DNA from: CG2-30-46-19 sp034414555
GTDB taxonomy: Bacteria; Chloroflexota; Dehalococcoidia; GIF9; AB-539-J10
Reading direction: 5' to 3'
NCBI GenBank assembly: GCA_034414555.1
Contig: DAOUMA010000010.1
Location: 1-64,000 of the forward strand
Length of the DNA: 64,000 bases
The notes beneath the pieces were generated by a model. That model was not told where the DNA came from, searched no databases, and worked only from the letters and a program-made list of their open reading frames with translations. The position numbers and the translations under genes are program-made. Below, in pieces: positions 26,061 through 34,177 of this stretch (position 1 is its first letter; the number at the start of each line of letters is the position of its first letter).

Positions 26061-27091
26061 AAGCCAGTTCCTTCTATTTCTATTATAAGATTATCACTAA
26101 TTTTTGTCCTGGCACCGAGGAATTCCTCAATCAGCCAGAGGTTTGTCTCAATATGTTCGGTAATTCTGGGAATTGAATAACGACTAATTCCCTCAGCTAA
26201 TCCAGCATAAATTATAAGCTGGTCGGCAATATATCTATCAACTGTGGCACCAGTGTTAACATCCTCTATGAAATTTTGAGCCACATATCTTCCTATGGAT
26301 TCCGACCTTCTTCCCGGCCTTCCCGCCCTATCTGAGCCAATTACGCTGCCAGAGCTTGTAGCGGCATATATTGCCAGGGCAGCACCCTCCTGAAGCGAAC
26401 TTTTGTCATAAATTTCCGTGATTTCCACTTCATACCCCTGAGAGCTTAATATTTTTCGGCACTCCTGGGCCATCCTCTGGCTTACTTTTTTCTCCTCCAG
26501 ATGTGAGGAGAGGGCGATTCCGTTAATGCTGGTAATTTTGCCTTGTTAAATAAGGTTGAAGGGCTGTAATTTCTCTACCGGCTCAACTTCGATTTCGATA
26601 ATGCCTTTGCCTTTGGGTACATAGCCAGGGCGAATTATCTCCAGTTCTGCCTGGATACCCATTTTTTTGAGCAATGGAAGAAGAACGAACTTCATATGGT
26701 AGGCTGAGGGGGCGAAATCCTGAAATAGCCCTCCTTCGAGCCTGAATTTGGAGGGCTTTTCGGCAAAGCAGGCCAGAGGCAACAGAGCCTGGGCAAACAT
26801 AGTGGTTGACCCTGCTGTTCCTATATCCCACTCATATTCCCCACCGTTAAATCTTTCCTTCGGGATATAAGTTATCTCTTTAGAGCCCACTGCGGCGTTC
26901 TCCACCACGCCGCTACATAACTCCGCACAGGCTTGGATAACTTTAAGGTGTTGCGCCCTCAGTCCCGGCTTATCCCTCCGCTGCCTGATATTTTGTATTT
27001 TAATTTCTGTAGCCAGCAGGCTAGCCAGTGCTACAGAATAGCGGACTATGGTGCCGCTCCCTGACTTTGCCCCGCCGTTTATAACCTTCAT
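26057..27091 (-). pseudogene. rtcA: RNA 3'-terminal phosphate cyclase, split by an in-frame stop
   Basis: Two open segments on one reading frame make a full-length RtcA. Residues 1-181 (NGGAKSGSGTIVRYSVALAS ... GYVPKGKGIIEIEVEP) end at a TAA at 26546-26548. The same frame continues without further stops as QGKITSINGIA and on to SSLQEGAALAIYAATSSG, ending at 26057. The total, 344 codons including the stop, equals the usual RtcA length. One base change could create the ochre codon. It is either a recent pseudogene or an assembly error. TAA is not a known recoding signal, so read-through is unlikely. An internal ATG at 26473 could start a C-terminal fragment lacking the N-terminal half of the fold. 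Confidence 0.85.
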
Positions 27092-27098
27092 TAAATGT

Positions 27099-27127
27099 TA
27101 TTATATAAGGTAAGTATCCCTTGACAA
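27099..27127 (-). promoter_or_regulatory. outward promoter in left inverted repeat (rtcA)
   Basis: Minus-strand TTGTCA (27127-27122) and a perfect TATAAT (27105-27100) are 16 nt apart. The -10 ends eight bases before the rtcA ATG, so transcription would start at or next to the start codon, giving a leaderless message. Confidence 0.55.
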
Positions 27128-27155
27128 CAAGTAATCATTCTAGAGGTAGCAGCAT

Positions 27156-27923
27156 ATGGACTCGATGTTCATTGGTTCAAAGTTAAAGGTCAAACGGGCC
27201 AACCAGCACATCGATGAGCTTCAACGTATTCTCTTGACTTTTCTCAAGACTGACTTCTACCGTCTTTACATCGAGAAAGACCCGAAGGACGGACAGAATG
27301 TCCTTAAGTTCGAGGCTATCAAGGAGATGCCCTGCGAGGTTTCCTTGATTGTTGGCGATGCAATCCACAACTTGCGTGCTGCCTTGGACTTGATGGCTTG
27401 CGAGATTGTTACTATGGCTGGAGAAATACCGAACGAGGGGACGGGATTCCTTTTTAGGGACACACGGGATAAACTTATAAAAGCCATCAATGGCAGAAAA
27501 ATAAAGATTGCGCCCCGTGCCATCATCGACCTTATCGTCGATACGATAAAGCCGTACAAGGGAGGGAATGACTCCCTGTGTGCCCTTCACGCACTCGACA
27601 TCGTGGACAAACATAAACTGCTGATTCCCGTTGCCTCCGTAACTCGTCTTATCGGGGTAAGTGCCGAAGACGATAGACATAATCGCTTTGAGTTTAGATG
27701 CATTACTGTAGGAGAGGGCGGAAAACTGAATATGGTATCGACTTCCTCTAATCTCAATATCACAAATCAAGGACAGCCTTCCTTCGATGTACTTTTCGAC
27801 AAAGGACAGGTTTTCGAGGGTAAGTCTGTCATCCCAACGTTGCATCAGTTGTCGCAACTCGTGTCTGGCATTGTGCAGACAATCGAGAAGGCATACTTCG
27901 CCATCGGTAAGTGTATAATCTAA
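27156..27923 (+). CDS. hypothetical protein inside inverted-repeat unit
   Basis: A 255-residue soluble protein of a sporadic family of unknown function. A helical segment VGDAIHNLRAALDLMACEIV (about residues 66-85) recalls the 'GDxxHNLRxALDxLA' signature of many uncharacterised accessory proteins. The rest is mixed alpha/beta with no visible catalytic motif or transposase DDE/HUH residues. A reading frame of similar length exists on the opposite strand, but this strand carries the family-like segment. It is the only gene between the two 26-bp inverted repeats. Confidence 0.6.
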   Translation: MDSMFIGSKLKVKRANQHIDELQRILLTFLKTDFYRLYIEKDPKDGQNVLKFEAIKEMPCEVSLIVGDAIHNLRAALDLMACEIVTMAGEIPNEGTGFLFRDTRDKLIKAINGRKIKIAPRAIIDLIVDTIKPYKGGNDSLCALHALDIVDKHKLLIPVASVTRLIGVSAEDDRHNRFEFRCITVGEGGKLNMVSTSSNLNITNQGQPSFDVLFDKGQVFEGKSVIPTLHQLSQLVSGIVQTIEKAYFAIGKCII

Positions 27924-27983
27924 CATTGGACATTCCTCCTTTCCCTTATAACCCTCCCTTGCGTTCAAGGTATACTTACCTTA

Positions 27984-27989
27984 TATAAT
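27984..27989 (+). promoter_or_regulatory. outward -10 box in right inverted repeat (DUF763 gene)
   Basis: A perfect TATAAT (27984-27989) lies ten bases before the DUF763 ATG at 28000, within the right inverted repeat. The -35 region is poor. There is no Shine-Dalgarno before this start, so a leaderless message is likely. Confidence 0.5.
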
Positions 27990-27999
27990 ATCCTTGGAA

Positions 28000-29085
28000 A
28001 TGCCTACCCCAGCACAAAGGACCGGTGTTGCCAATCTGCCTCTCCATTATGGCAAGGTGCCTCCGTGGCTCTTTGGACGGATGTCTCAGCTTGCTCGGGA
28101 GATTACCATTGTCATCGTTGATGAGTTTGGTGCTGAGGAAATGCTTCGCCGTCTTTCCAACCCCTTCTGGTTTCAAGCCCTTGGCTGTGTTCTGGGCTAT
28201 GATTGGCATTCCAGCGGAGTTACCACCACGGTTTGCGGAGCATTGAAGGAAGGGATGAGGGGATTGGAGAAGGATTTGGGCTTATTCGTTGCCGGCGGTA
28301 AAGGGAGGACTTCTCGAAAGACCCCGGCAGAGATAGAGGGCTTCGGGCATCTGTTAAAGGTAAGTCCATCGCCCCTGGTTTATGCCAGCCGAATGTCAGC
28401 CAAAGTGGACAGCTCAGCCCTTCAGGATGGCTACCAGCTCTACCACCATACTTTTTTCTTTACCAAAGATGGCTCCTGGGCAGTTGTTCAGCAGGGGATG
28501 AACGAAGTTAACCGCTATGCCCGGAGGTATCACTGGCTGGGGGAGAAGGTTACCGACTTTGTTTGCGAGCCTCAGTCTGCTATTTGCTCTCAGGCTAGAG
28601 GAGAGGCGTTGAATCTGGTGGCTTCAGAGAGCACAAAGGCAAGAGATGTCATCGCTCAGGTTGCCACCGAGGAGAAACCAGATAAAATTGTGACCCAGCT
28701 AAGCAGGTTGAAGACCTTGGACCTGCCCCGGCGACCTTACATCACACTGGAGGACATCCACCCTGACAGGCTGGGTAAGATTTTCACCATTGCTTACGAG
28801 CGCCAGCCGCAGGATTTCGAATCGCTGCTCGGGCTTGAAGGCGTAGGAGCAAAGACACTTCGTGCCTTGAGCCTTATTTCGGAATTAATTTATGATACGC
28901 CGGTCAGTCTGCGTGACCCGGCAAGCTATAGCTTCGCCCACGGTGGCAAGGATGGTCATCCTTACCCTGTAGACCGGAAAACTTACGATAGCAGCATCCA
29001 GTTTCTAGCTCAGGCTTTAGACAAAGCCAAAATTGGCGATAGAGAAAAGCTGGAGGCTTTCAAGCGCCTGAAAGCATGGCAGTAA
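28000..29085 (+). CDS. DUF763 domain-containing protein
   Basis: A 361-residue protein matching DUF763 over its length: RTGVANLPLHYGKVPPWLFG, NPFWFQALGCVLGYDWHSSG, GGKGRTSRKTP, YHHTFFFTKDGSWAVVQQGM and NEVNRYARRYHW. A C-terminal helix-hairpin-helix-like segment (SLLGLEGVGAKTLRALSLIS) suggests DNA binding. DUF763 proteins occur in archaea and scattered bacteria and have no established function. I chose the ATG at 28000, which matches the family start; a TTG at 27994 is in frame. Its promoter comes from the inverted repeat next to it. Confidence 0.88.
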   Translation: MPTPAQRTGVANLPLHYGKVPPWLFGRMSQLAREITIVIVDEFGAEEMLRRLSNPFWFQALGCVLGYDWHSSGVTTTVCGALKEGMRGLEKDLGLFVAGGKGRTSRKTPAEIEGFGHLLKVSPSPLVYASRMSAKVDSSALQDGYQLYHHTFFFTKDGSWAVVQQGMNEVNRYARRYHWLGEKVTDFVCEPQSAICSQARGEALNLVASESTKARDVIAQVATEEKPDKIVTQLSRLKTLDLPRRPYITLEDIHPDRLGKIFTIAYERQPQDFESLLGLEGVGAKTLRALSLISELIYDTPVSLRDPASYSFAHGGKDGHPYPVDRKTYDSSIQFLAQALDKAKIGDREKLEAFKRLKAWQ

Positions 29086-29111
29086 AACGAATATTGATTT
29101 GAGGTGTAAGC

Positions 29112-29534
29112 TTAAAAGTCTAAGGATTGCCGAATAGTTGCTAACTCTTTTTGAAAAAAGCCCTCCACATCATCATCGCTAAAATATTCCTGAACCGGCT
29201 CCTCAAGAAATCTCCTCTCCATCGGGAAACAAAGGTATCTGGCAATCCTACTTTGTTGGTAGAGTTTATGATAAGATTGGTAGACTTCAGGAGAGTGATA
29301 TTGCAAAATCATATCACTTCTATAGCCATAATAGCCCCCTGGGTAGTTAGGAGTGATGCTAGTTTCAGTATGTACAATTTCAGGATTTTGGAAGAAAGCA
29401 GCTTCCACATAATGGATAGTAGCGTAAAAGATTACAGTTATAATCCAATCCTTATATTCCAAGCTGGCTAACAGTTGCCGAGCTAGACTTTCATTATGTC
29501 GTGCTTGTCGTAAATGAGCCTGTAGAGACGCCAT
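29112..29534 (-). CDS. HEPN-like small protein of a three-gene cassette
   Basis: A 140-residue, helix-rich protein. The N-terminal part (ARHNESLARQLLASLEYKDW, then IITVIFYATIHYVEAAF) resembles HEPN-type four-helix proteins that open with '...W...YYA.H..EA'. The classical RNase motif Rx4-6H is not evident, so toxic RNase activity should not be assumed. Its start lies 41 bases inside the preceding gene, which implies coupled translation. It is the last gene of a three-gene minus-strand set (30836 to 29112) with no other recognised member. Confidence 0.6.
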   Translation of the reverse strand: MASLQAHLRQARHNESLARQLLASLEYKDWIITVIFYATIHYVEAAFFQNPEIVHTETSITPNYPGGYYGYRSDMILQYHSPEVYQSYHKLYQQSRIARYLCFPMERRFLEEPVQEYFSDDDVEGFFQKELATIRQSLDF

Positions 29535-30132
29535 CTAGATTCCTTGACCAAATCAGCCGCACATTTGGATTGAATATTTGGTCCAAAGACTCAATGAGCC
29601 TGGGAATATATTCAAAGGAAAGAGGAACATCCTTGAATTGCAATCGAACTTCTCTTTCAGCAACGAGAAGCCGGTCCATTAATTCATCATCATACTTTTC
29701 ATTCGTTGTTAATATAAGGAATCTTTTTCTCTGCAGGTATTCATCAGCATAAATCGAAAATACCTGTCCTATTCCTTCGAAAGTGCCTATAATCTTCCGT
29801 TCTATGCGAAATTCACTACTCTCTTCCTCGCCTTTCGTTGAGAGATCAACCCATCTAATAAGTGCACCAGAGTTCAGAGAAAAAACCTCTTCCCACATAG
29901 CTTCCAAGGTAGTCATAAGCTGGCGATCCAGTAAATCGATAGCTTTAGAACATTGACTAACTTTTTCATCTCTGAGATATTGAGTAACCTCCTTGCCAGT
30001 AGTAACTTCCCTAAAGGCATCCAACGAAGCCTCAGAAAATATTTTAAAGATTGTATTCTCCACATCTTTTCGCTTTAGCCTCCACGGCGTGTAGAATTCA
30101 GTAACATTAGATGTAGAAGCAAGAGCACACAT
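29494..30132 (-). CDS. hypothetical protein, middle gene of cassette
   Basis: A 212-residue protein that I do not recognise. It is mixed alpha/beta, with charged helical segments (LKRKDVENTIFKIFSEASLD), a beta-rich middle (SEFRIERKIIGTFEGIGQVF, SIYADEYLQRKRFLILTTNE) and a C-terminal helix region. No catalytic motif is evident. A good Shine-Dalgarno (GGAGG, eight bases before the ATG) lies in the end of the upstream gene, and the downstream HEPN-like gene starts inside this one. The tight packing of all three indicates a single functional module. Confidence 0.65.
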   Translation of the reverse strand: MCALASTSNVTEFYTPWRLKRKDVENTIFKIFSEASLDAFREVTTGKEVTQYLRDEKVSQCSKAIDLLDRQLMTTLEAMWEEVFSLNSGALIRWVDLSTKGEEESSEFRIERKIIGTFEGIGQVFSIYADEYLQRKRFLILTTNEKYDDELMDRLLVAEREVRLQFKDVPLSFEYIPRLIESLDQIFNPNVRLIWSRNLDGVSTGSFTTSTT

Positions 30133-30134
30133 GC

Positions 30135-30836
30135 TTAATCCTCCTTTGCAAATAAAGACTCTAAATCACTTTCCGTAAAAGTGAAAACTTGAGAGCAAAA
30201 AGATGGAATTGCCTCTGCGCTAAAGTCATATTTTATTTCAGGCACTGTATTTACGTCTGTCTCAATATGTAAGACTTTGGCTCCTTCTAAAGTACCTTCA
30301 TCTTTAGGGCTAACACAACTGAATCTCTGCCATCTATTTACTTTAAACCCTCCGAGAGCAAATTTGTGCAGAAAACTCAAATTAACCTCACGTGGATCTA
30401 TAACTATTCCCTCTTTCAAGAATCTTTTTATCAAGAAGTCCGTGGAGGGCTCTTCTAGAAACATAGCTGAATTTATAACAACCCCTAAACGCTCAACTTT
30501 CACTCTAAGTTCTGTCTTTACAACCCTAGCAAGATCAGCAAGCTGACTCAAAAAATCATCTTGTATTTCTTTAAGTCTCTTGTTTTCACCCCTCTTTTGT
30601 TTTAAAGAAAACTCAAGGCTTTTAGGACTCACATGGCAAACGAAGTTCTCGTCTTTACTTCTAAGAATAATGCGTGGAATTTCAAGAGGAGCATCGTCAG
30701 GTATCGGTAAAATAGCCGGCCCCCCGTTAAATAGGTTTTTTGTAGACTTATTTAGACTTTGGGCAACTCCTATTCTGTCAGACAGGGCTACATCACCGAA
30801 AAGAACTACTAAAATCCTTCGCGCAAAAAATAGCAT
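30135..30836 (-). CDS. hypothetical protein, first gene of cassette (TIGR04255-like?)
   Basis: A 233-residue protein. The segment DDAPLEIPRIILRSKDENFV, followed by helix-strand repeats (VKVERLGVVINSAMFLEEPS) and HETDVNTVPE-type residues near the end, recalls the sporadic TIGR04255 family of unknown function. The resemblance is by eye only. I chose the ATG at 30836, five bases after GAGG; a TTG at 30902 is in frame. It ends two bases before the next gene of the cassette. Confidence 0.55.
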   Translation of the reverse strand: MLFFARRILVVLFGDVALSDRIGVAQSLNKSTKNLFNGGPAILPIPDDAPLEIPRIILRSKDENFVCHVSPKSLEFSLKQKRGENKRLKEIQDDFLSQLADLARVVKTELRVKVERLGVVINSAMFLEEPSTDFLIKRFLKEGIVIDPREVNLSFLHKFALGGFKVNRWQRFSCVSPKDEGTLEGAKVLHIETDVNTVPEIKYDFSAEAIPSFCSQVFTFTESDLESLFAKED

Positions 30837-30989
30837 TATCCTCAACCCCCGAAAAATATCTAATGCATTATCAAATATATGGCAAAAAACGGTTTTTGGC
30901 AATAGGGCTTTATGTGATGCAAAGCAAAAGCCCGTTTCCAGTTTTCTCCGCCTGCCCCTCGCAATGACTAGTGAAGTTATTCTTATAAA

Positions 30990-31006
30990 ACCTTATAATA
31001 AAAGGT
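30990..31006 (+). promoter_or_regulatory. -10 box overlapped by inverted repeat, before the Cas4-like gene
   Basis: TATAAT (30994-30999) overlaps the arms ACCTT (30990-30994) and AAGGT (31002-31006), 17 bases before the ATG at 31016. An operator over the -10 is possible. The -35 is not clear. Confidence 0.35.
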
Positions 31007-31015
31007 AACAGCAAG

Positions 31016-32356
31016 ATGCCTGATTTTAATATCGCACCTTATGTATCCCACATCGAGGCTAACAGGTCGGTAAAGGATGCCGTGATGGAGAAGTTGAGGA
31101 GTCGGCGTCCGCCATATCGTGTTACGGTGACAGATCTGACCAATCTGAAGCAGGCTTACTTTCGCAGGAAGCATCCTGAAATCACCCCTCCTCTGGAGAA
31201 ACAGCAGCTTATGTGGGCTGGCACGGGGTTTCACAAGATTTTTGGTTTTGCCGTGTCCCGCGAGGAGTATCTGGAGCAATTTGTGGAGGCCGAAGGCATA
31301 GTGGGCAAGATTGACATCTATGAAAATGTCCCGGTGGAAGTTAAGACAACTTCACCCCTGGCGAAGGGAAAGAGCCTACTTCAGCAAAGGCCGACTTATA
31401 TTGAACAGGTGGGCATGTATTGTGCCATGGTCAATGTTGGTGAGGGTGAAATTGTCATTTATGAACGGCAGGGCGTGGAGGAATCGGGTACGGTTCCCCT
31501 TACCGCCTATCATGTCGCTTTTCCCGACCTGGAAGCGGTTCGGGAAGAGATGCATTGCCGGCGAGACCTGTTGCTGCAGGCACTTATTGCTAACGACCCC
31601 AGCAACTTGCCGGTTTGTGCCTGGTTTGGCAGAGGATGTGACTATTCCGCAGTGTGTGATTGCAGCACCAGCTCGGTGTCCTCATCACACAAAATTGCTG
31701 AGTTAGCCGGAAAGGTTCAAGTTGATGAGGTTACCCGCCAGCGACTGCTGGACATGCTTGGCAAGCCAAAGCCATCCCAGCAACTTCGCACTAACGCTCT
31801 CGTCTTTCCTAGGAAGGCATATTTCGAGCGGCGCAAATCGCAGGAAGCTATCTCGGATGATGAATTGGCAGAGGAAAAGGGAGAATCTCTCCGCTCTATG
31901 GATGAGATGGGCTTTGCGGGGGCCCTTAAGGGGGCGATTCAATTTGGTTCTCCCGGGGAGGTGGAAAATACCCCGGTCCAATATGCTTCGCTCAGCGATT
32001 TAGTTCGACTTCGCCAGGGTTTGCCCACAATGGTGCGAATCTCTAAATTTCAATCACTTGTGGAACGGGGGCGGTTACCTTCAGCATTTCCTCATTATTT
32101 TTATCGCCTGGGCTTTGATTGTGCGCTAATAGACCGCCCTAAAGGCAGGCTATTTCTTTACTATGCCAATGTCAGTGATGAGAATGCCAAGATGATGGTC
32201 TACGATGTTTCCTTCAGGAACCTGGGTGCCATAAAGGCTGAGGCGATACGGCGCATAGAACTTCTGGAGAAGGCAACATCGCCAGCCCAGCTTCCCCGCT
32301 GCCCTTCATGGATGTGCCGCTACTGTTCCTACAGGGACGAATGCGGCGAGATTTAG
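31016..32356 (+). CDS. Cas4/RecB-like PD-(D/E)XK nuclease family protein
   Basis: A 446-residue protein. The first half has a Cas4-like nuclease core: His73 in GTGFHKIFG, Asp100 in GKIDIYE, Glu108-x-Lys110 in VPVEVKTT, and QVGMY (131-135). It ends in a cysteine cluster (CAWFGRGCDYSAVCDC) that could hold an Fe-S cluster. The second half, about residues 250-446, looks like a degenerate repeat without the D/ExK residues, but ends in another Cys cluster (CPSWMCRYCSYRDECG). No cas genes or CRISPR array lie nearby, so a DNA-repair or end-processing role is as likely as adaptation. Confidence 0.72.
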   Translation: MPDFNIAPYVSHIEANRSVKDAVMEKLRSRRPPYRVTVTDLTNLKQAYFRRKHPEITPPLEKQQLMWAGTGFHKIFGFAVSREEYLEQFVEAEGIVGKIDIYENVPVEVKTTSPLAKGKSLLQQRPTYIEQVGMYCAMVNVGEGEIVIYERQGVEESGTVPLTAYHVAFPDLEAVREEMHCRRDLLLQALIANDPSNLPVCAWFGRGCDYSAVCDCSTSSVSSSHKIAELAGKVQVDEVTRQRLLDMLGKPKPSQQLRTNALVFPRKAYFERRKSQEAISDDELAEEKGESLRSMDEMGFAGALKGAIQFGSPGEVENTPVQYASLSDLVRLRQGLPTMVRISKFQSLVERGRLPSAFPHYFYRLGFDCALIDRPKGRLFLYYANVSDENAKMMVYDVSFRNLGAIKAEAIRRIELLEKATSPAQLPRCPSWMCRYCSYRDECGEI

Positions 32357-32482
32357 CGAAACGAGACTTTCGATAAAGTAGAGGCTGACAGAGAATGCAG
32401 AAAATAATAAGTTCGTATATATTGAGGTTATCTGCCATGCTGCTGTTGTCGGGTAAGACTAAAAGTTGGGGAGAGAAGTAGC

Positions 32483-33283
32483 ATGATTGAGGTCAACCAG
32501 TTTGAGGAAGTTGTTCAAATTAAGATGAGCCGTGAGTTTGAAGGGAAACCGCTTTACTGGGTTGCGGCGTACCTTGTTGACGGGCTACTCATTGATACTG
32601 GCTGTAAATATACCGCTGAGGAGTTGGTGAAGTTTCTGGAGGGGCAAAATCTCAAGTTCGCCGTAAATACGCATTATCATGAAGACCATATCGCTGCCAA
32701 CTATCTTCTGAAGCAGAAATTTGGCATCGAAATATTTGCACCTCGTGAATCGGTTCCTCTTATCAACCAAATTCCCAAGTTATACCCATATCAGGAGATG
32801 GTTTGGGGTTATCCAGAACCCACTGAAGTGGATTGCTTGCCCGAAAAGATAGAAACTGGTCGTTTCCATTTTGACGTGGTAGAGACTCCCGGGCATTGCA
32901 ATGGACACGTGGCGTTAATAGAACCTGAAAAAGGGTGGTGCTTTTCGGGAGACCTTTTTATTTCAGAAAAGCCAAGGGTTATCCGACCAGAGGAGGATAT
33001 CGCGGGCATTACAAGGTCAATGAAAAAGCTCATTGCTCTCCAGACCGACAGGCTTATTCTATTTACCTCCATGGGCGATGTGGTACAGGATGGCCGTAAG
33101 GCCCTTCGAACATGTATAGAGTACTTCCAGGACTTGTCTCGAAGAGCAAAGCAGCTTGAGAAAAAAGGTCTCTCGATTGTTGCTATTCGGGATGAAATTT
33201 TCGGGAGGGAAAGTTCTCTTGCTGGCCTTACAGATGGACAATTTTCTTCTGAAAACCTGGTCCGAGCTGCTCTTCGTGCATAG
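32483..33283 (+). CDS. MBL-fold metallo-hydrolase
   Basis: A 266-residue metallo-beta-lactamase-fold protein. The metal site is visible as NTHYHEDH (HxHxDH), then TPGHCNGH and FSGDLFI. The fold covers glyoxalase II-like hydrolases, lactonases and others; nothing here fixes the substrate. The C-terminal helical region (DGRKALRTCIEYFQDLSRRA) follows the hydrolase core. The ATG follows GGGGAGAGAAG. It precedes the direct repeat that bounds the restriction-modification-like island. Confidence 0.88.
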   Translation: MIEVNQFEEVVQIKMSREFEGKPLYWVAAYLVDGLLIDTGCKYTAEELVKFLEGQNLKFAVNTHYHEDHIAANYLLKQKFGIEIFAPRESVPLINQIPKLYPYQEMVWGYPEPTEVDCLPEKIETGRFHFDVVETPGHCNGHVALIEPEKGWCFSGDLFISEKPRVIRPEEDIAGITRSMKKLIALQTDRLILFTSMGDVVQDGRKALRTCIEYFQDLSRRAKQLEKKGLSIVAIRDEIFGRESSLAGLTDGQFSSENLVRAALRA

Positions 33284-33321
33284 ATATGATTTACCATCCT
33301 GATGGGATATACAATGTCTGT

Positions 33322-33366
33322 GCGCGTTTCGCAGGTATAGCACACTCGCCTTGAATGCTGTTAAAA
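33322..33366 (+). repeat. 45-bp direct repeat, left boundary of the island
   Basis: Matches 35630-35674 at 44 of 45 positions (gcgcgtttcg[c/t]aggtat...). The two copies bracket the 2.26-kb restriction-modification-like cassette, so they could be attachment or recombination sites. No integrase is present. Confidence 0.75.
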
Positions 33367-33388
33367 ATGAATGCAGCGAGAGCTAGCG

Positions 33389-33410
33389 AAGCCTCGGCGG
33401 GAGGCTTTTT
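33389..33410 (+). terminator. intrinsic terminator
   Basis: AAGCCTC (33389-33395) and GAGGCTT (33401-33407) with a 5-nt loop run into a T-tract. It lies just inside the left direct repeat and probably insulates the island from the MBL gene. A TATAAT at 33413-33418 follows and may belong to a promoter for the methyltransferase gene. Confidence 0.55.
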
Positions 33411-33499
33411 GATATAATAGGGTTGGCAGAAAACATGGGAAATAAGTTCGCATATAGCGGAATCAGGCGAAGCAGTAAGCTCAACAAAAAGAAGATATA

Positions 33500-34177
33500 G
33501 TGAGCAATCAAAAAGTAAATTTCAAAACTGAAAAAGAACTCCAGAAGGCAATCTTGCAGGAAAAGGCAAGAGGAACCCCTGACATAGAAATTGGGCAACG
33601 ATATGGAGTTACATTTAGATATATTGAGAGGCTTATTACCAGGTCACAAGGCGTCAACATTAGTTCTTTTAAGGTTTCTAAAAAAGTAAAAACGCTTTAC
33701 CCGAAAGACTTTAAAGAGGAGCAAACCACTATTTGGAGTTTTAAGCAGAGAGGTAATTGGGCAACTCATAGTGGAGAATACAGGGGGAACTGGTCGCCGT
33801 ATATCCCTCGGAACGTGATTCTCAAATATTCAAACGCCGGCGAATTGGTTTTAGATTATTTCTGTGGTGCTGGAACAACTGCTGTAGAATGTAAACTTTT
33901 GGGCAGAAAGGGCATAGCCTTTGACATAAATGATAAAGCTATTGAGTTGGCAAAAAGGAATGTAGATTTTAATGTGCTGTCGCAACAACTCACATTTACT
34001 GATGGGGAAAAGCGCCTTCAAATTTATGAGCCTGAGTTGTCAGTTGGCGATGCTAGAGAGTTATCTTTTATAGAAGATGACTCCATTGATCTAATCTGTG
34101 CTCATCCTCCATATGCAAACATTCTTCATTATACTGATTCTAAAGAAGGTGATTTATCATGGAAGAAGAGAAATTAA
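33500..34177 (+). pseudogene. DNA methyltransferase, truncated after the HPPY motif
   Basis: A 225-residue N-terminal part of an amino-group DNA methyltransferase. An HTH-like region (residues about 12-55) precedes the SAM motif DYFCGAGTT (119-127) and the catalytic HPPY variant of DPPY (202-205). Full-length relatives continue for roughly 100 residues after the 'HPPYANI..YTDSxEGDLS' segment. Here the frame diverges at GDLSWKKRN and stops. The ATG of the nuclease-like gene lies 16 bases after GDLS begins, as if a deletion had fused the methyltransferase core to the next gene. It is probably inactive unless the missing part is not needed. Confidence 0.7.

Larger units (their letters stand above)
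27099..27990. mobile_element. 892-bp unit bounded by 26-bp terminal inverted repeats
   Basis: 27099-27124 and 27965-27990 are inverted copies with one mismatch (core ataaggtaagtat). They enclose a single 255-residue ORF (27156-27923) that is not a recognisable transposase. No target duplication is visible. Each repeat reads TATAAT outward, 8-10 bases before the rtcA and DUF763 start codons, so the repeats double as promoters. The unit could be a non-autonomous element carrying a cargo gene, or a duplicated promoter that flanks an inserted gene. Confidence 0.6.

Noticed and set aside
27183..27968. A 261-codon minus-strand frame opposite the 27156-27923 gene
   Set aside because: It mirrors the plus-strand gene codon for codon. 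The plus strand carries the family-like GDAIHNLRAALD segment, while the minus translation shows no recognisable pattern.
31016..32356. Part of a CRISPR-Cas adaptation module
   Set aside because: No cas1, cas2 or repeat array is present within the window; Cas4-like proteins also occur outside CRISPR loci.
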